Shown here piece by piece: positions 25,101-33,311 of a stretch of DNA of 64,000 nt. The stretch is taken from the NCBI RefSeq assembly GCF_003846175.1, contig NZ_ML123046.1:1006407-1070406 (forward strand), written 5' to 3'. Each line of letters begins with the position of its first letter. The first letter of the stretch is position 1. Under the pieces are notes generated by a model. That model had not been told where the DNA came from, did no database searches, and saw only the letters and a program-made list of their open reading frames with translations. This DNA is from Streptomyces sp. ADI95-17 (GTDB lineage: Bacteria; Actinomycetota; Actinomycetes; Streptomycetales; Streptomycetaceae). The translations under genes and the position numbers were made by a program.

Positions 25101-26177
25101 CTACTCGGGCTTGTGCCCAGGCCCTTCACCAGGCACCCACAGCAGCGTCGGGTGGCGGGGCAGCCGCAGATCCCCGGTCGCCAGCGCTTGCGCGATGGAC
25201 AGCGCACCGGTCAATGGATCACCCGAACCGGGGACCGCACGTGCCTGCGGAAGCTGCCGGGCCAACTCCTCGCGCAGGGGTACGAGCAGCGGATCGCCCA
25301 TCCGGAACAGGCCGCCCGTCAGCGCCACTTCGCACGGCTCACCGTCGGCCCCCGCCGCCGGGCACACCGCCGCGGCGGCCTCCGCGACATGTGCCGCGGC
25401 CTCGCGCAGAATGCCCGCGGCGACCGGATCGTGCCCGGCGCACGCGGCGACCTCGGGCGCGAACGAGGCCAGCACGGCAGGCCGGTCGGTACGCGGATAG
25501 AGCAGTCCGGGCAGCTCCGGCGCCGGTCCGAACACCGCCTCCAGCCTCGACAGCAGAGCCGCGGAGCCGCCGCGGCGACCGTCATGGGCGCGCATGGCCG
25601 CATCGAGCCCGGCCCGGCCGATCCATGCCCCGCCGCCGCTGTCGCCCAGCAGATGCCCCCAGCCGTCGGCCCGCCGCCAGCTCGTCAGGTCCGTACCCAG
25701 CGCGATCATGCCCGTGCCGGCCGCGACGACCGCCCCCGGACGCTGACCGACCGCCCCCGCGTACGCGGTGACCGCGTCGGCGGCCAGCGCCAGTCGCCGC
25801 ACCCCGAGCGCGTCCTCCAGGGCCGACGGCAGCTCCGCGCGCAGCCGGCCGCCGAGCGTCGCCATACCGGCCGCGCCGATCGCCACGGCCTCGATTCCGG
25901 CGCCGTTCTCGCCGCCGCACCGCTCCAGCAGCCCGCGGGCGGCGGGCAGCAGTTGTTCCAGCAGATGGCCCGCGTCGATTCCGCCCGCTCCGGTACGCAC
26001 CGGAGCGGCGCAGGCCACCGTCTCCAAGGGGATGGCCAGGCCGACGGCGCCCAGTGCCACGCGCAGCCCCGAACCGCCCGAGTCCACGCCGAGCACGTAC
26101 GGCCCCGACGCGGCAGGCGCCCCGCCCGGACGCGCACCGGCGCCGGTGCTTTCCGGCGATCGCCGCGGTGAACTCAT
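25101..26177 (-). CDS. BadF/BcrA-type sugar kinase (N-acetylglucosamine kinase-like)
   Basis: This 358-residue ASKHA-fold kinase has the phosphate-1 motif YVLGVDSGGSGLRVAL (about 27-42), the connect/phosphate-2 motif GAVVAAGTGMIALG, GDSGGGAWIGR and the adenosine motif VALTGGLFRMGDPLL. The arrangement matches BadF/BadG/BcrA/BcrD ATPases that phosphorylate N-acetylglucosamine. Amino-sugar salvage from chitin or peptidoglycan is the likely role. The ATG at 26177 lies in the divergent region with ung, which is 137 bases long. No transporter or deacetylase gene is adjacent. Confidence 0.85.
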   Translation of the reverse strand: MSSPRRSPESTGAGARPGGAPAASGPYVLGVDSGGSGLRVALGAVGLAIPLETVACAAPVRTGAGGIDAGHLLEQLLPAARGLLERCGGENGAGIEAVAIGAAGMATLGGRLRAELPSALEDALGVRRLALAADAVTAYAGAVGQRPGAVVAAGTGMIALGTDLTSWRRADGWGHLLGDSGGGAWIGRAGLDAAMRAHDGRRGGSAALLSRLEAVFGPAPELPGLLYPRTDRPAVLASFAPEVAACAGHDPVAAGILREAAAHVAEAAAAVCPAAGADGEPCEVALTGGLFRMGDPLLVPLREELARQLPQARAVPGSGDPLTGALSIAQALATGDLRLPRHPTLLWVPGEGPGHKPE

Positions 26178-26314
26178 GGGCCGACTCCAGGGAGGAAGAC
26201 GAATGACGGCGGCAGCCTATCCCCCGTACCGCGAGAACGAGCCGGGGGATGGGGAGTTCGGCGGCTCGGACCGGGTACGGGCCGGGACCGTTTACGCCGG
26301 TAGAGTGACGTTCT

Positions 26315-26992
26315 GTGGCACCACGACCGTTGAATGAAGTAGTCGAGCCCGGCTGGGCCGAGGCACTCGCACCCGTTGCCGGACGCATCGCCGAGATGGG
26401 CGATTTCCTGCGCGCGGAGGTGGCGGCAGGACGCACCTATCTGCCGGCCGGAGCGAATGTTCTGCGCGCGTTCCAGCAGCCCTTCGACGACGTACGCGTC
26501 CTGATCGTCGGTCAGGACCCCTACCCGACACCCGGAATGGCGATGGGGCTGAGCTTCTCCGTGGCCCCCGAGGTTCCCCAGGTGCCCGGCAGCCTGGAGA
26601 ACATCTTCCGGGAACTCCACACGGACCTGGGGCTTCCGCGCCCGTCGAACGGCGACCTGACGCCCTGGACGCGGCAGGGCGTACTGCTGCTGAACAGGGC
26701 TCTCACCACGGCGCCCCGCAAACCGGGCGCGCACCGCGGCAAGGGCTGGGAAGAGGTGACCGAACAGGCCATCCGGGCCCTGGCCGCACGCGGCAAGCCA
26801 CTGGTGTCCGTGCTGTGGGGGCGTGACGCCCGCAACCTGCGGCCGTTCCTCGACAACTACCCGGCGATCGAGTCCGCGCACCCCTCGCCCATGTCGGCGG
26901 ACCGCGGCTTCTTCGGCTCGCGCCCGTTCAGCCGCACCAATGAACTCCTGCTGCGCCAGGGGGCCCAGCCGGTCGACTGGCAGCTTCCCTGA
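26315..26992 (+). CDS. ung: Uracil-DNA glycosylase, family 1
   Basis: This 225-residue family-1 UDG has the water-activating motif GQDPYP (66-71, catalytic Asp68), the uracil-specificity segment MGLSFSV, the LLLNRALTT strand with its Asn, and the leucine-loop motif HPSPMS (from His189). The enzyme cuts uracil from DNA at the start of base-excision repair, which matters in a high-GC genome prone to cytosine deamination. The GTG start at 26315 is supported by a -10-like TAGAGT ending nine bases upstream with no ribosome site, so the mRNA is probably leaderless or nearly so. All catalytic residues are present. Confidence 0.95.
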   Translation: MAPRPLNEVVEPGWAEALAPVAGRIAEMGDFLRAEVAAGRTYLPAGANVLRAFQQPFDDVRVLIVGQDPYPTPGMAMGLSFSVAPEVPQVPGSLENIFRELHTDLGLPRPSNGDLTPWTRQGVLLLNRALTTAPRKPGAHRGKGWEEVTEQAIRALAARGKPLVSVLWGRDARNLRPFLDNYPAIESAHPSPMSADRGFFGSRPFSRTNELLLRQGAQPVDWQLP

Positions 26993-27035
26993 CAGGCATG
27001 ACGCGGACCGGGCGCTCGCTTCGCCGGCCCCCGCG

Positions 27036-27068
27036 GTGGCACCGGCCCCTTCACGGAGTCGGTGCCAC
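27036..27068. terminator. Hairpin between convergent genes
   Basis: GTGGCACCG (27036-27044) pairs with CGGTGCCAC (27060-27068) across a 15-base loop, between the ung stop and the stop of the convergent secreted hydrolase. Confidence 0.55.
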
Positions 27069-27100
27069 ATCCCACTAGGTCATGCGCCGGGCGTCCCGGT

Positions 27101-29926
27101 TCACGGTGCGTCGCGCACCGTGCCGGTGAACACCGGCCCCTCCTGCGGCTCCCAGGAATCGTCGTAGGTCATCAGCTGCATCCGCAGCGATTCCTCGGGC
27201 TCCTTCAGCCCGTCGCGGACCGTGGGCACGGCCACCTCGGTACTCAGCTTCCCGGCGGGCACGAAGGCAGGCAGGAACGACGGCTCGGACACCTTGGACA
27301 GCGGCCGGGCCGGGTCGGGCGACTCGTCGAACGTTTCCTTCAGCCATGTTCCGTCGACGTCCAGGGTGGACAGCTCCGGCCCCGCGCCGACCGGCTGGAT
27401 CTCGAAACCGGCGGAGTCGATGTCGACATCGGCGACCGCGGAGAGCGAAATCCTCCAGCGCAGGCTCTGCCCCTCGGTGACCCGGTCCGCGACCGGCTTC
27501 ACCTCGACCGTGGGCATCGGATCGTCGTTCTGTACGGTCAGACCGCCCAGGTGGGAGCCGACGACCGCGCCGCGGACCGCCTTGACGAACACACTGTGCG
27601 TGATGTCGTAGCCGAAGCGGGTGTTGCCCCGCACCTCGACCGGCACATCGATGTCATGGCTGCCCGGACGCACCGTCACCGTCCGGTAGACGGGCTCGGC
27701 CTCGCCCGGATCGGAGACGAACAGCCGGACCCGACCGCTGCCGTGCCCGGAGACCCGCACCGGAACGCGGTAGGTCCGGACCCCCGAATCGCCTTCCGAG
27801 ACCTTCAGGTGGCCGATGTCCACGCGCGGCAGCGAGGCCGCCCGGACCGCGGGTGTTCCGGGCCGCCAGCCCCAGGCGTCGACCAGCCAGGCCTGCCCCG
27901 AACCGCTTCGCGGGGTCAGCTCCAGGCTCTTCACGTGCTTCAGGTCCACCTTGCTCCGCACGGAGGCGGAGAGCGGTACGCGGATCTCGCGCCCCCAGTA
28001 GGAGGCGGTCCGGTCGCTGCCCGGCAGGCCGTCGATCCGGGCGCCGCCCAGCGTCGCCCGCCGGCCCGAGGTGTCGGTGAGAGCGATGTCCAGCCGGGTG
28101 CCGGTGGTGTTGGGCGGCACGATCACCCGGAGCGCCAGCGAATCGGCACCCGCCACGGAGACCGCACGTGCGGGACGGATCCTGACCGCTCCGCCCGGCT
28201 TCGACCAGCGCATCGCGACCGCGTGACGGCCGGGCTCCCGCGGGGTCTCCCACATGGCGAAGTGCGGGGAGACTGCGTCCCCCTCGGGCGGCAGACAGGC
28301 GCGGCCCGGGTCGGTGTCCACCTGCGCGCACACCCGGCCGCCCGTCACGGCCGTCGAGGTGTCCGGCAGGAACGCGGGCGTGCGCTTCCCGCCGACCGCG
28401 TGGGTCAGCACCCGGGCCGGACCGGCCGAGGGCGCGCGCCGGTCCGAACCGTCCAGCAGCGGGCGTACGCGGTCGTCACCCGCGACGAACAGCCGGGCCG
28501 CGGCGGCGATGTACGTGGCCCCGGCCCGCTGCTGCGAAGTGGCGGTGAGGCGGGCCTTCTTGCCCGGCGAACACACCGGGTCCGGGGTGTCGTCGTCCCA
28601 GAAGTCGTCGTCGGCGGGCGCCTCCGCCTGCCCCGGCGTCCATTCGCTGTTGAAGAAGTTGTGGTTGGCGCCGACCATGTAGACCGCGCTGTGCAGTGCG
28701 GCGCCACGGCTGACGCCTCGGGTGCCGTCGACGTAGATCTGGCCCTGGAGGTCGGACACATCGCCGTCGCAGCCCGGCAGGACGGTCATGGACGGTACGT
28801 CGGGAACCGGGTTCTGACCGAAGACGGTCGGGCCGATCAGGACGGTGCCGCGAATGTGCCAGCGCACCGGGCCCCGGTAGCCGTCCTGGTCCGCGGGCGG
28901 CCGGGAGAGGCTGTCGAGCGCGGCCCGGTTGACGCCCTCGCCGCCCCGGGAGTGGCCGACGAGCAGCACCCTGGACATGTCGGCGGGCGGTGCGGCACGC
29001 ACGGCCGCGGGCGCAGCGGACCGGTGGGTGGCCCAGTCCGCCCAGCGGGCCAGGTGCAGCCGCACCAGGGACGAGCGCGCCTGGGCGCCGCCGTCGTCGG
29101 CGGCATCGTCCTGCCCGTTGATCCCGTTGGCCGAGATGGACACCGTGACATACCCCTGGGAGGCCAGGAGCTTCTGGTCACGCAGATAGCCGCGATGGCT
29201 CGGCACCGGCCGGGTGCCCGCCTCGCAGGGCCAGGACATGCCCTGATCGCCCTTGGCGTTGAAACACGTGTAGTGACGGCCGTGCAGGAACAGCGCGAGC
29301 GGCCGCCGCCCCGGTGCGCCGGCCGGCGACACCACCGCGGCGCGCATCTCCACCGGGGCGCTGAACCCGGGCAGCCGCACCGACTTCAGGGTGTACTCGC
29401 CGCTGACGGTCCGGTACTTGCCCGGTACGCCGGGATCGACCGGGTTCGCGGGCAGGGGAGCCGTCGGCTTCGCGGCCTCGGCGGCGCGCCGGGCGTCCGG
29501 GGCCCGTCGGGCTCCGGACTCGTCGAGACGCCGTCCGCCCGCCAGCGCCTTGAGGCCGGTCACGGGTCCGAGGCGTACGCCGTCGAGCTTCATCCGGAAC
29601 GTACGCCGGTCCTGCGCGGCGACCGGCCGGCCCAGGAGCCGCTCCCCGGTGTAGAACTCGACTCGGGCATCACCCATGGGCACCGGGTCGGGCGAGGTCC
29701 AGACGAGTTCCCGCCCGGCTCCCGTTCCGGTGATCCGCCAGTCCGCAGGGAGCCGGCCGTCCGGCTCGCCCCGCGATATGGAGGATATGAATTCGGCGGA
29801 TCGCTGCGGGTGTGCCGGTTGCGGCGACGCGCGCGCCAGTTCCGGCCATCCCATGGTCAGGGTGAGTACCGCCAGTGCGGCGGTAACCGTGCGCGAGACA
29901 CGGATCAAGGTGGTCCTCCTGGTCAT
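27101..29926 (-). CDS. Large secreted alpha/beta hydrolase with C-terminal Calx-beta-like region
   Basis: The 941-residue protein has a signal peptide (about 1-34) and an alpha/beta hydrolase domain (about 190-480) with strand RPLALFLHGRHYTCF, the nucleophile elbow VGHSRGGEG (Ser about 320) and a late GANHNFFNSEW with a candidate catalytic His. Residues about 560-720 resemble a jelly-roll domain, and the last 180 residues (GDSGVRTYRVPVRV, then VTEGQSLRWRISL) resemble Calx-beta-like repeats. The hydrolase core recalls extracellular lipases or poly-ester hydrolases; the substrate is unknown. GAGAAGG precedes the ATG. It is probably monocistronic. Confidence 0.75.
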   Translation of the reverse strand: MTRRTTLIRVSRTVTAALAVLTLTMGWPELARASPQPAHPQRSAEFISSISRGEPDGRLPADWRITGTGAGRELVWTSPDPVPMGDARVEFYTGERLLGRPVAAQDRRTFRMKLDGVRLGPVTGLKALAGGRRLDESGARRAPDARRAAEAAKPTAPLPANPVDPGVPGKYRTVSGEYTLKSVRLPGFSAPVEMRAAVVSPAGAPGRRPLALFLHGRHYTCFNAKGDQGMSWPCEAGTRPVPSHRGYLRDQKLLASQGYVTVSISANGINGQDDAADDGGAQARSSLVRLHLARWADWATHRSAAPAAVRAAPPADMSRVLLVGHSRGGEGVNRAALDSLSRPPADQDGYRGPVRWHIRGTVLIGPTVFGQNPVPDVPSMTVLPGCDGDVSDLQGQIYVDGTRGVSRGAALHSAVYMVGANHNFFNSEWTPGQAEAPADDDFWDDDTPDPVCSPGKKARLTATSQQRAGATYIAAAARLFVAGDDRVRPLLDGSDRRAPSAGPARVLTHAVGGKRTPAFLPDTSTAVTGGRVCAQVDTDPGRACLPPEGDAVSPHFAMWETPREPGRHAVAMRWSKPGGAVRIRPARAVSVAGADSLALRVIVPPNTTGTRLDIALTDTSGRRATLGGARIDGLPGSDRTASYWGREIRVPLSASVRSKVDLKHVKSLELTPRSGSGQAWLVDAWGWRPGTPAVRAASLPRVDIGHLKVSEGDSGVRTYRVPVRVSGHGSGRVRLFVSDPGEAEPVYRTVTVRPGSHDIDVPVEVRGNTRFGYDITHSVFVKAVRGAVVGSHLGGLTVQNDDPMPTVEVKPVADRVTEGQSLRWRISLSAVADVDIDSAGFEIQPVGAGPELSTLDVDGTWLKETFDESPDPARPLSKVSEPSFLPAFVPAGKLSTEVAVPTVRDGLKEPEESLRMQLMTYDDSWEPQEGPVFTGTVRDAP

Positions 29927-29941
29927 CGGCCTTCTCGAACT

Positions 29942-30076
29942 CCCCAGAGATCCCTGGGGCCCCCGCTCCCGGAGGACGGAGAGCGAAGCCCGGGGGTTGC
30001 CTCAGAACGCGTCATATGGCGCGGAACTGCTGCTTCGGTGAATCGAGTTGGACCGATGACCGGCAAGAACCGGTCA
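29942..30076. other. Gene-free 207-bp region upstream of the secreted hydrolase (hairpins)
   Basis: Two hairpins are visible: CCCCAG/CTGGGG around six bases (29942-29959), close to the hydrolase ribosome site, and TGACCGG/CCGGTCA around CAAGAA (30057-30076). The second probably terminates the BNR-protein transcript that runs toward the hydrolase. No gene is visible. Confidence 0.45.
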
Positions 30077-30133
30077 GCCCGCGGCACAGGGCCGGCCGGG
30101 GCGCGGACGACCGGGCGCGCCCGTTGCCGGAGG

Positions 30134-31222
30134 TCAGCCGTCGATCACCGCCGCCCGCACGCACAGGACGTCCGGCAGATGCGAGGCGAGCTGCTGCCAG
30201 CTGTCCCCGTCGTCCGCGCTCGCGTACAGCTCGCCGTTGCGGTTGCCGAAATAGACCCCGGCCGGGTCGGCATCGTCCGTACAGAGCGCGTCGCGCAGCA
30301 CCGTGCCGTAGTGCGTCTCCTCGGGCAGGCCCGTCGACAGCGGCTCCCAGGTGCGGCCCGCGTCGCCGGTACGGAACACCCGGCAGCGATGTTCGGCGGG
30401 CACCCGGTCGGCATCGGCGTTGATCGGGAAGATGTACGCCGTGTCCGCGCGGTGCGGGTGCGCTGCCGCGGCGAAACCGAAGTCCGACGGCAGGCCCCGG
30501 CCGATGTCGGTCCAGCTGTCCCCGGAGTCGTCGCTGCGGAACACTCCCCAGTGGTTCTGGAGATAGAGCCGGTCGGGATCGACCGCGTCCCTCGCCACCT
30601 TGTGGACGCACTGGCCGAACTCCGGATCCGGGTCGGGGAGGAAGACCGCGGACACGCCCTTGTTCGACGGGGCCCAGCTCGCGCCGCCGTCCTTGGTGCG
30701 GAACACTCCGGCCGTGGAGACCGCGACGGTCACGGCACGGGCGTCCCTCGGGTCCGTCAGGACGGTGTGCAGCCCCTCACCGCCTCCGCCGGGCACCCAT
30801 TTCGAACGCGTCGGATGCTCCCACAGCGGGCGGACCAGCTCGAACGACTCCCCGCGGTCCTCGGATCGGAACAGCGCGGCGGGCTCGGTCCCCGCGTACA
30901 CGACGTCGGGTGCCTCGGGGCCCGCCGGGTGCAGCTGCCAGACCCGCTCCAGCGACGCCTCGGTGAATGGGGGGAACTTCACCGCCGGTTGTCGTGGCTC
31001 GACCCAGGTGCTGCCCAGATCGTCCGAGTGGAAGACCGAGGGGCCCCAGTGCGCGCTGTCGCCGCCGGCCAGGAGCCGTGGGACCCGCCCGCGGGTGTCG
31101 ATGGCGATCGAATAGACCGCCTGGGCATTGAAATGCGGGCCGTCGAACTCCCACGTGCCGCCGCGCCTGCGGCCGATGAAGAGTCCCTTGCGGGTGCCCA
31201 CGGTGAGCAGTACGTCGGTCAT
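30134..31222 (-). CDS. BNR/sortilin-type beta-propeller protein
   Basis: This 362-residue protein starts at ATG 31222 behind GGGAGG. It has several BNR/Asp-box blades of the form S-x-D-x-G-x-x-W: VFHSDDLGSTWVEP, LFRSEDRGESFELV, VFRTKDGGASWAPS, VFRSDDSGDSWTDI, VFRTGDAGRTWEPL and LYASADDGDSWQQL. The fold is a propeller like those of exo-sialidases and sortilin-like proteins, but the sialidase active-site Arg triad was not seen and there is no signal peptide. A structural or binding role in the cytoplasm is more likely than glycosidase activity. It diverges from the cupin gene. Confidence 0.8.
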   Translation of the reverse strand: MTDVLLTVGTRKGLFIGRRRGGTWEFDGPHFNAQAVYSIAIDTRGRVPRLLAGGDSAHWGPSVFHSDDLGSTWVEPRQPAVKFPPFTEASLERVWQLHPAGPEAPDVVYAGTEPAALFRSEDRGESFELVRPLWEHPTRSKWVPGGGGEGLHTVLTDPRDARAVTVAVSTAGVFRTKDGGASWAPSNKGVSAVFLPDPDPEFGQCVHKVARDAVDPDRLYLQNHWGVFRSDDSGDSWTDIGRGLPSDFGFAAAAHPHRADTAYIFPINADADRVPAEHRCRVFRTGDAGRTWEPLSTGLPEETHYGTVLRDALCTDDADPAGVYFGNRNGELYASADDGDSWQQLASHLPDVLCVRAAVIDG

Positions 31223-31358
31223 GGCCGAACCTCCCGAAACGCCGTTGTGTCGGATATCGGCCAGTCTGCACCCGACCACTGACAGTGGCTCGCAGGGCAG
31301 CCCCTGACACCCGGGCACTGTTGCATTCGAGGCCGGTGCGGGTACGGTTCAGCAGGCG

Positions 31359-31374
31359 TGGAAAGCGCTTGCCG
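31359..31374. promoter_or_regulatory. LacI-type operator in the BNR/cupin divergent region
   Basis: TGGAAAGCGCTTGCCG contains the perfect palindrome AAGCGCTT with a central CG, as in operators of LacI-family repressors. It lies 66 bases before the cupin start and 137 bases from the BNR-protein start. The only LacI-family gene in the window is at 40133-41164, and its own likely site has an AACGTT core, so a different repressor is probable. Confidence 0.5.
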
Positions 31375-31439
31375 AGCTGTATGGGAATTCCGCGCGAACC
31401 CCCGATGCCGCCTCAGCGCGGAGAGACCGAGGAGCAGCT

Positions 31440-32156
31440 GTGCCGACCTTCGAAGGGCTGCCCGGCGCCGTGGCCGTGTCCCACTTGCGGGTGTACGACT
31501 GGCCCGCCGCGGACGGCCTGCGCGGCGGGACGCCCCACCTCCACCTCACCTGCTCGGAGGGGTACGTGGTGGTCGGCGGCACGGGCTCGGTGCAGACCCT
31601 CACCGCCTCGGGATTCCGGCAGACGCCACTGGCGCCGGGCGCGCTGGTGTGGTTCACACCGGGCACCATCCACCGGCTCGTCAACGAGGACGGGCTGCGC
31701 ATCGTCGTCCTCATGGAGAACAGCGGGCTGCCGGAGGCGGGCGACGCCGTGCTCACCCTGCCGCCGGACCGCCTGGCGGACCCCGAGGTCTACCGGGCGT
31801 CGGTCGCGCTGCCCACGGACGGCTCGGAATCGGATCAGGAGCGGGCCGCCCGCGCCCGCCGCGATCTCGCCATGGAGGGCTTCCTCGCCCTGCGCCGGGC
31901 CACCGAGGCGGGCGACCCCGAGCCGCTCGCCGCATTCCACCGGGCCGCCGCCGCGCTCGTACGCCCGAAAGCCGAGGACTGGCGCGGGCGCTGGGAGCGA
32001 GGGGCCGCCGCCGCCTCCGAGGTGACCGGTGCCCAGCTCGATGCCGTGGCGCGCGGTGACGGCGACCACCTGGCCGACGCCTGCGTGCACGCCGAACAGC
32101 CCTCCGCGTACGGAAAGTTCGGCATGTGCGGCCGCCTGGACGTCTACCGGGGCTGA
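31440..32156 (+). CDS. Cupin-domain protein
   Basis: The 238-residue protein starts at GTG 31440 behind GAGGAG. Residues about 10-105 form a cupin barrel with motif 1 HLHLTCSEGYVVVGGTG and motif 2 PGALVWFTPGTIHRLVNEDG; the metal-binding His and Glu pattern HxH...E and later His are present. The C-terminal 120 residues are mostly helical, with conserved ADACVHAEQPSAYGKFGMCG near the end. It may be a sugar-binding isomerase- or dioxygenase-like enzyme; the substrate is unknown. It overlaps the convergent GNAT gene by 13 bases at the 3' end. Confidence 0.75.
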   Translation: MPTFEGLPGAVAVSHLRVYDWPAADGLRGGTPHLHLTCSEGYVVVGGTGSVQTLTASGFRQTPLAPGALVWFTPGTIHRLVNEDGLRIVVLMENSGLPEAGDAVLTLPPDRLADPEVYRASVALPTDGSESDQERAARARRDLAMEGFLALRRATEAGDPEPLAAFHRAAAALVRPKAEDWRGRWERGAAAASEVTGAQLDAVARGDGDHLADACVHAEQPSAYGKFGMCGRLDVYRG

Positions 32157-32680
32157 CCGGCCCCGTCGGCGCCGGACGCGGCGGAGCGGGTCAGGACCCG
32201 GGTCGTGCTCCCGTCGTCCTCCACCCTGTCCCGGACATGCCGGAAACCGATCCGGCCCAGCAGCGCCAGTGACGCGGCGTTGTCGGCGGCCACCGTGGCG
32301 TGCACCTCGGTGAGCCCGAGCATGTCGAGTCCGTACCCGGTCAGCGCCTGCGCGATCTCGGTGCCGAATCCCTGCCCCCACGCGGTGGCGGCCAGGGCGT
32401 AGACGATCTCGTGGCCGCCCACGTCCGTGGACGGCTTGATCTCCGCGTGGCCGACGAACCGGCCCTCGTGCCGGACCGCCCAGACATCGAACAGGCCCTG
32501 CGCGTAGACCTTGCTGAAGACCCGTCCGAACAGCGCGCGGTCCTCGGCCTCGCTCTGCGTCCCTTCTCCCATCCAGCGGGAGACCAGGGGGTCCTGGAAG
32601 AGCGCGACGAAGTCCTCCTCGTCGCCCGGCGTGTAGGGCGCCAGGTGCAGGCGTGCGGTGTGCAGGGCAGCGGTGGTCAT
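32144..32680 (-). CDS. GNAT-family N-acetyltransferase (RimJ-like)
   Basis: The 178-residue enzyme starts at ATG 32680. It has the RimJ/RimL-like layout LHTARLHLAPYTPGDEEDFV, the motif-A region with acetyl-CoA pyrophosphate-binding ATAWGQGFGTEIAQAL, and motif B VAADNAASLALLGRIGFRHV. It transfers an acetyl group to a protein N terminus, antibiotic or small amine; the acceptor cannot be predicted. The C-terminal 15 residues are low complexity. The 3' end overlaps the convergent cupin gene. Confidence 0.85.
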   Translation of the reverse strand: MTTAALHTARLHLAPYTPGDEEDFVALFQDPLVSRWMGEGTQSEAEDRALFGRVFSKVYAQGLFDVWAVRHEGRFVGHAEIKPSTDVGGHEIVYALAATAWGQGFGTEIAQALTGYGLDMLGLTEVHATVAADNAASLALLGRIGFRHVRDRVEDDGSTTRVLTRSAASGADGAGQPR

Positions 32681-32847
32681 GGCCGGTGACGGTACGCAGG
32701 CCCCCGGGCGGCCGCAACGCAATAGTCACAGGCCACGGGCCGGGGCGCCCGCGTTGTCGGTGGCGGCCCGTACCGTCGGAGCCATGGAGCCGGTGACGTC
32801 GCCGACCGGGCGGAGGAAACGGCCGGCCCGGCGAAAGGGAGCGTGGA

Positions 32848-33240
32848 GTGATGACGAGCGGGATCGAGGACGCCGAGGGGCGTGCGGCAACCCTGGCGGT
32901 AAACCCCGTCGGAGCGCGGGTCGGGATCAGTGCGGGAACGCCCTCGGGCGACCTGTCGCTGATCTGCACCCCCGCCCGCGCGCGGGAGCTGGCGGCGGCG
33001 CTCGCCCTCGCGGCGGACGAGGCAGACAGCGCGCGGACGGCGGAACCCGTCACCGTAAAGGCGAGCGAACTGCGCCGAGGGGACGTGCGGGACGGTGACC
33101 GGGCCATGACGGTGGACGACGTGAGGGTGGACGGCGCCACCGTCCATGTCACCTGGAAGTCGGGTGCCGGTCGCAGTTGGACCCAGGGCTATGACGCGGA
33201 CGCCGACATCACGATCCGGGTTGTACGAGAGGTGTCGTAA
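32848..33240 (+). CDS. Hypothetical protein, about 130 residues
   Basis: I do not recognise this protein. The start GTG 32848 is directly followed by ATG 32851, with AAAGGGAG upstream serving either. The N-terminal half contains an Ala-rich helix (ARARELAAALALAADEADSA) preceded by two short strands; the C-terminal half is strand-rich (VTVKASELRRGDVRDGDRAM, then VHVTWKSGAGRSWTQGYDAD) and contains a Hint/RGD-like turn. There is no signal peptide or membrane helix. Its stop codon is embedded in the first of two operator-like palindromes for the next gene, so the two are probably separately transcribed. Confidence 0.6.
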   Translation: MMTSGIEDAEGRAATLAVNPVGARVGISAGTPSGDLSLICTPARARELAAALALAADEADSARTAEPVTVKASELRRGDVRDGDRAMTVDDVRVDGATVHVTWKSGAGRSWTQGYDADADITIRVVREVS

Positions 33241-33273
33241 TTTGACGGGTGCCGTACTACGAGATGTATCGTA
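33224..33273 (+). promoter_or_regulatory. Twin palindromic operators and promoter of the Old Yellow Enzyme gene
   Basis: TACGAGAGGTGTCGTA (33224-33239) and TACGAGATGTATCGTA (33258-33273) share the pattern TACGA-N6-TCGTA, with starts 34 bases apart. Between and across them lie a -35-like TTGACG (33242-33247) and, 17 bases on, a -10-like TGTATC (33265-33270). A repressor bound at both would block RNA polymerase; HxlR, MarR and TetR types use such sites. No such regulator gene is adjacent. Confidence 0.75.
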
Positions 33274-33311
33274 CTAATGATCCTTCCGTACCCGTCGAAA
33301 CGGAGTCCTCC

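Noticed and set aside
27062-31282. A 1406-residue open frame on the plus strand
   Set aside because: It is antisense to the secreted hydrolase and BNR genes. Low stop frequency in high-GC DNA explains it.
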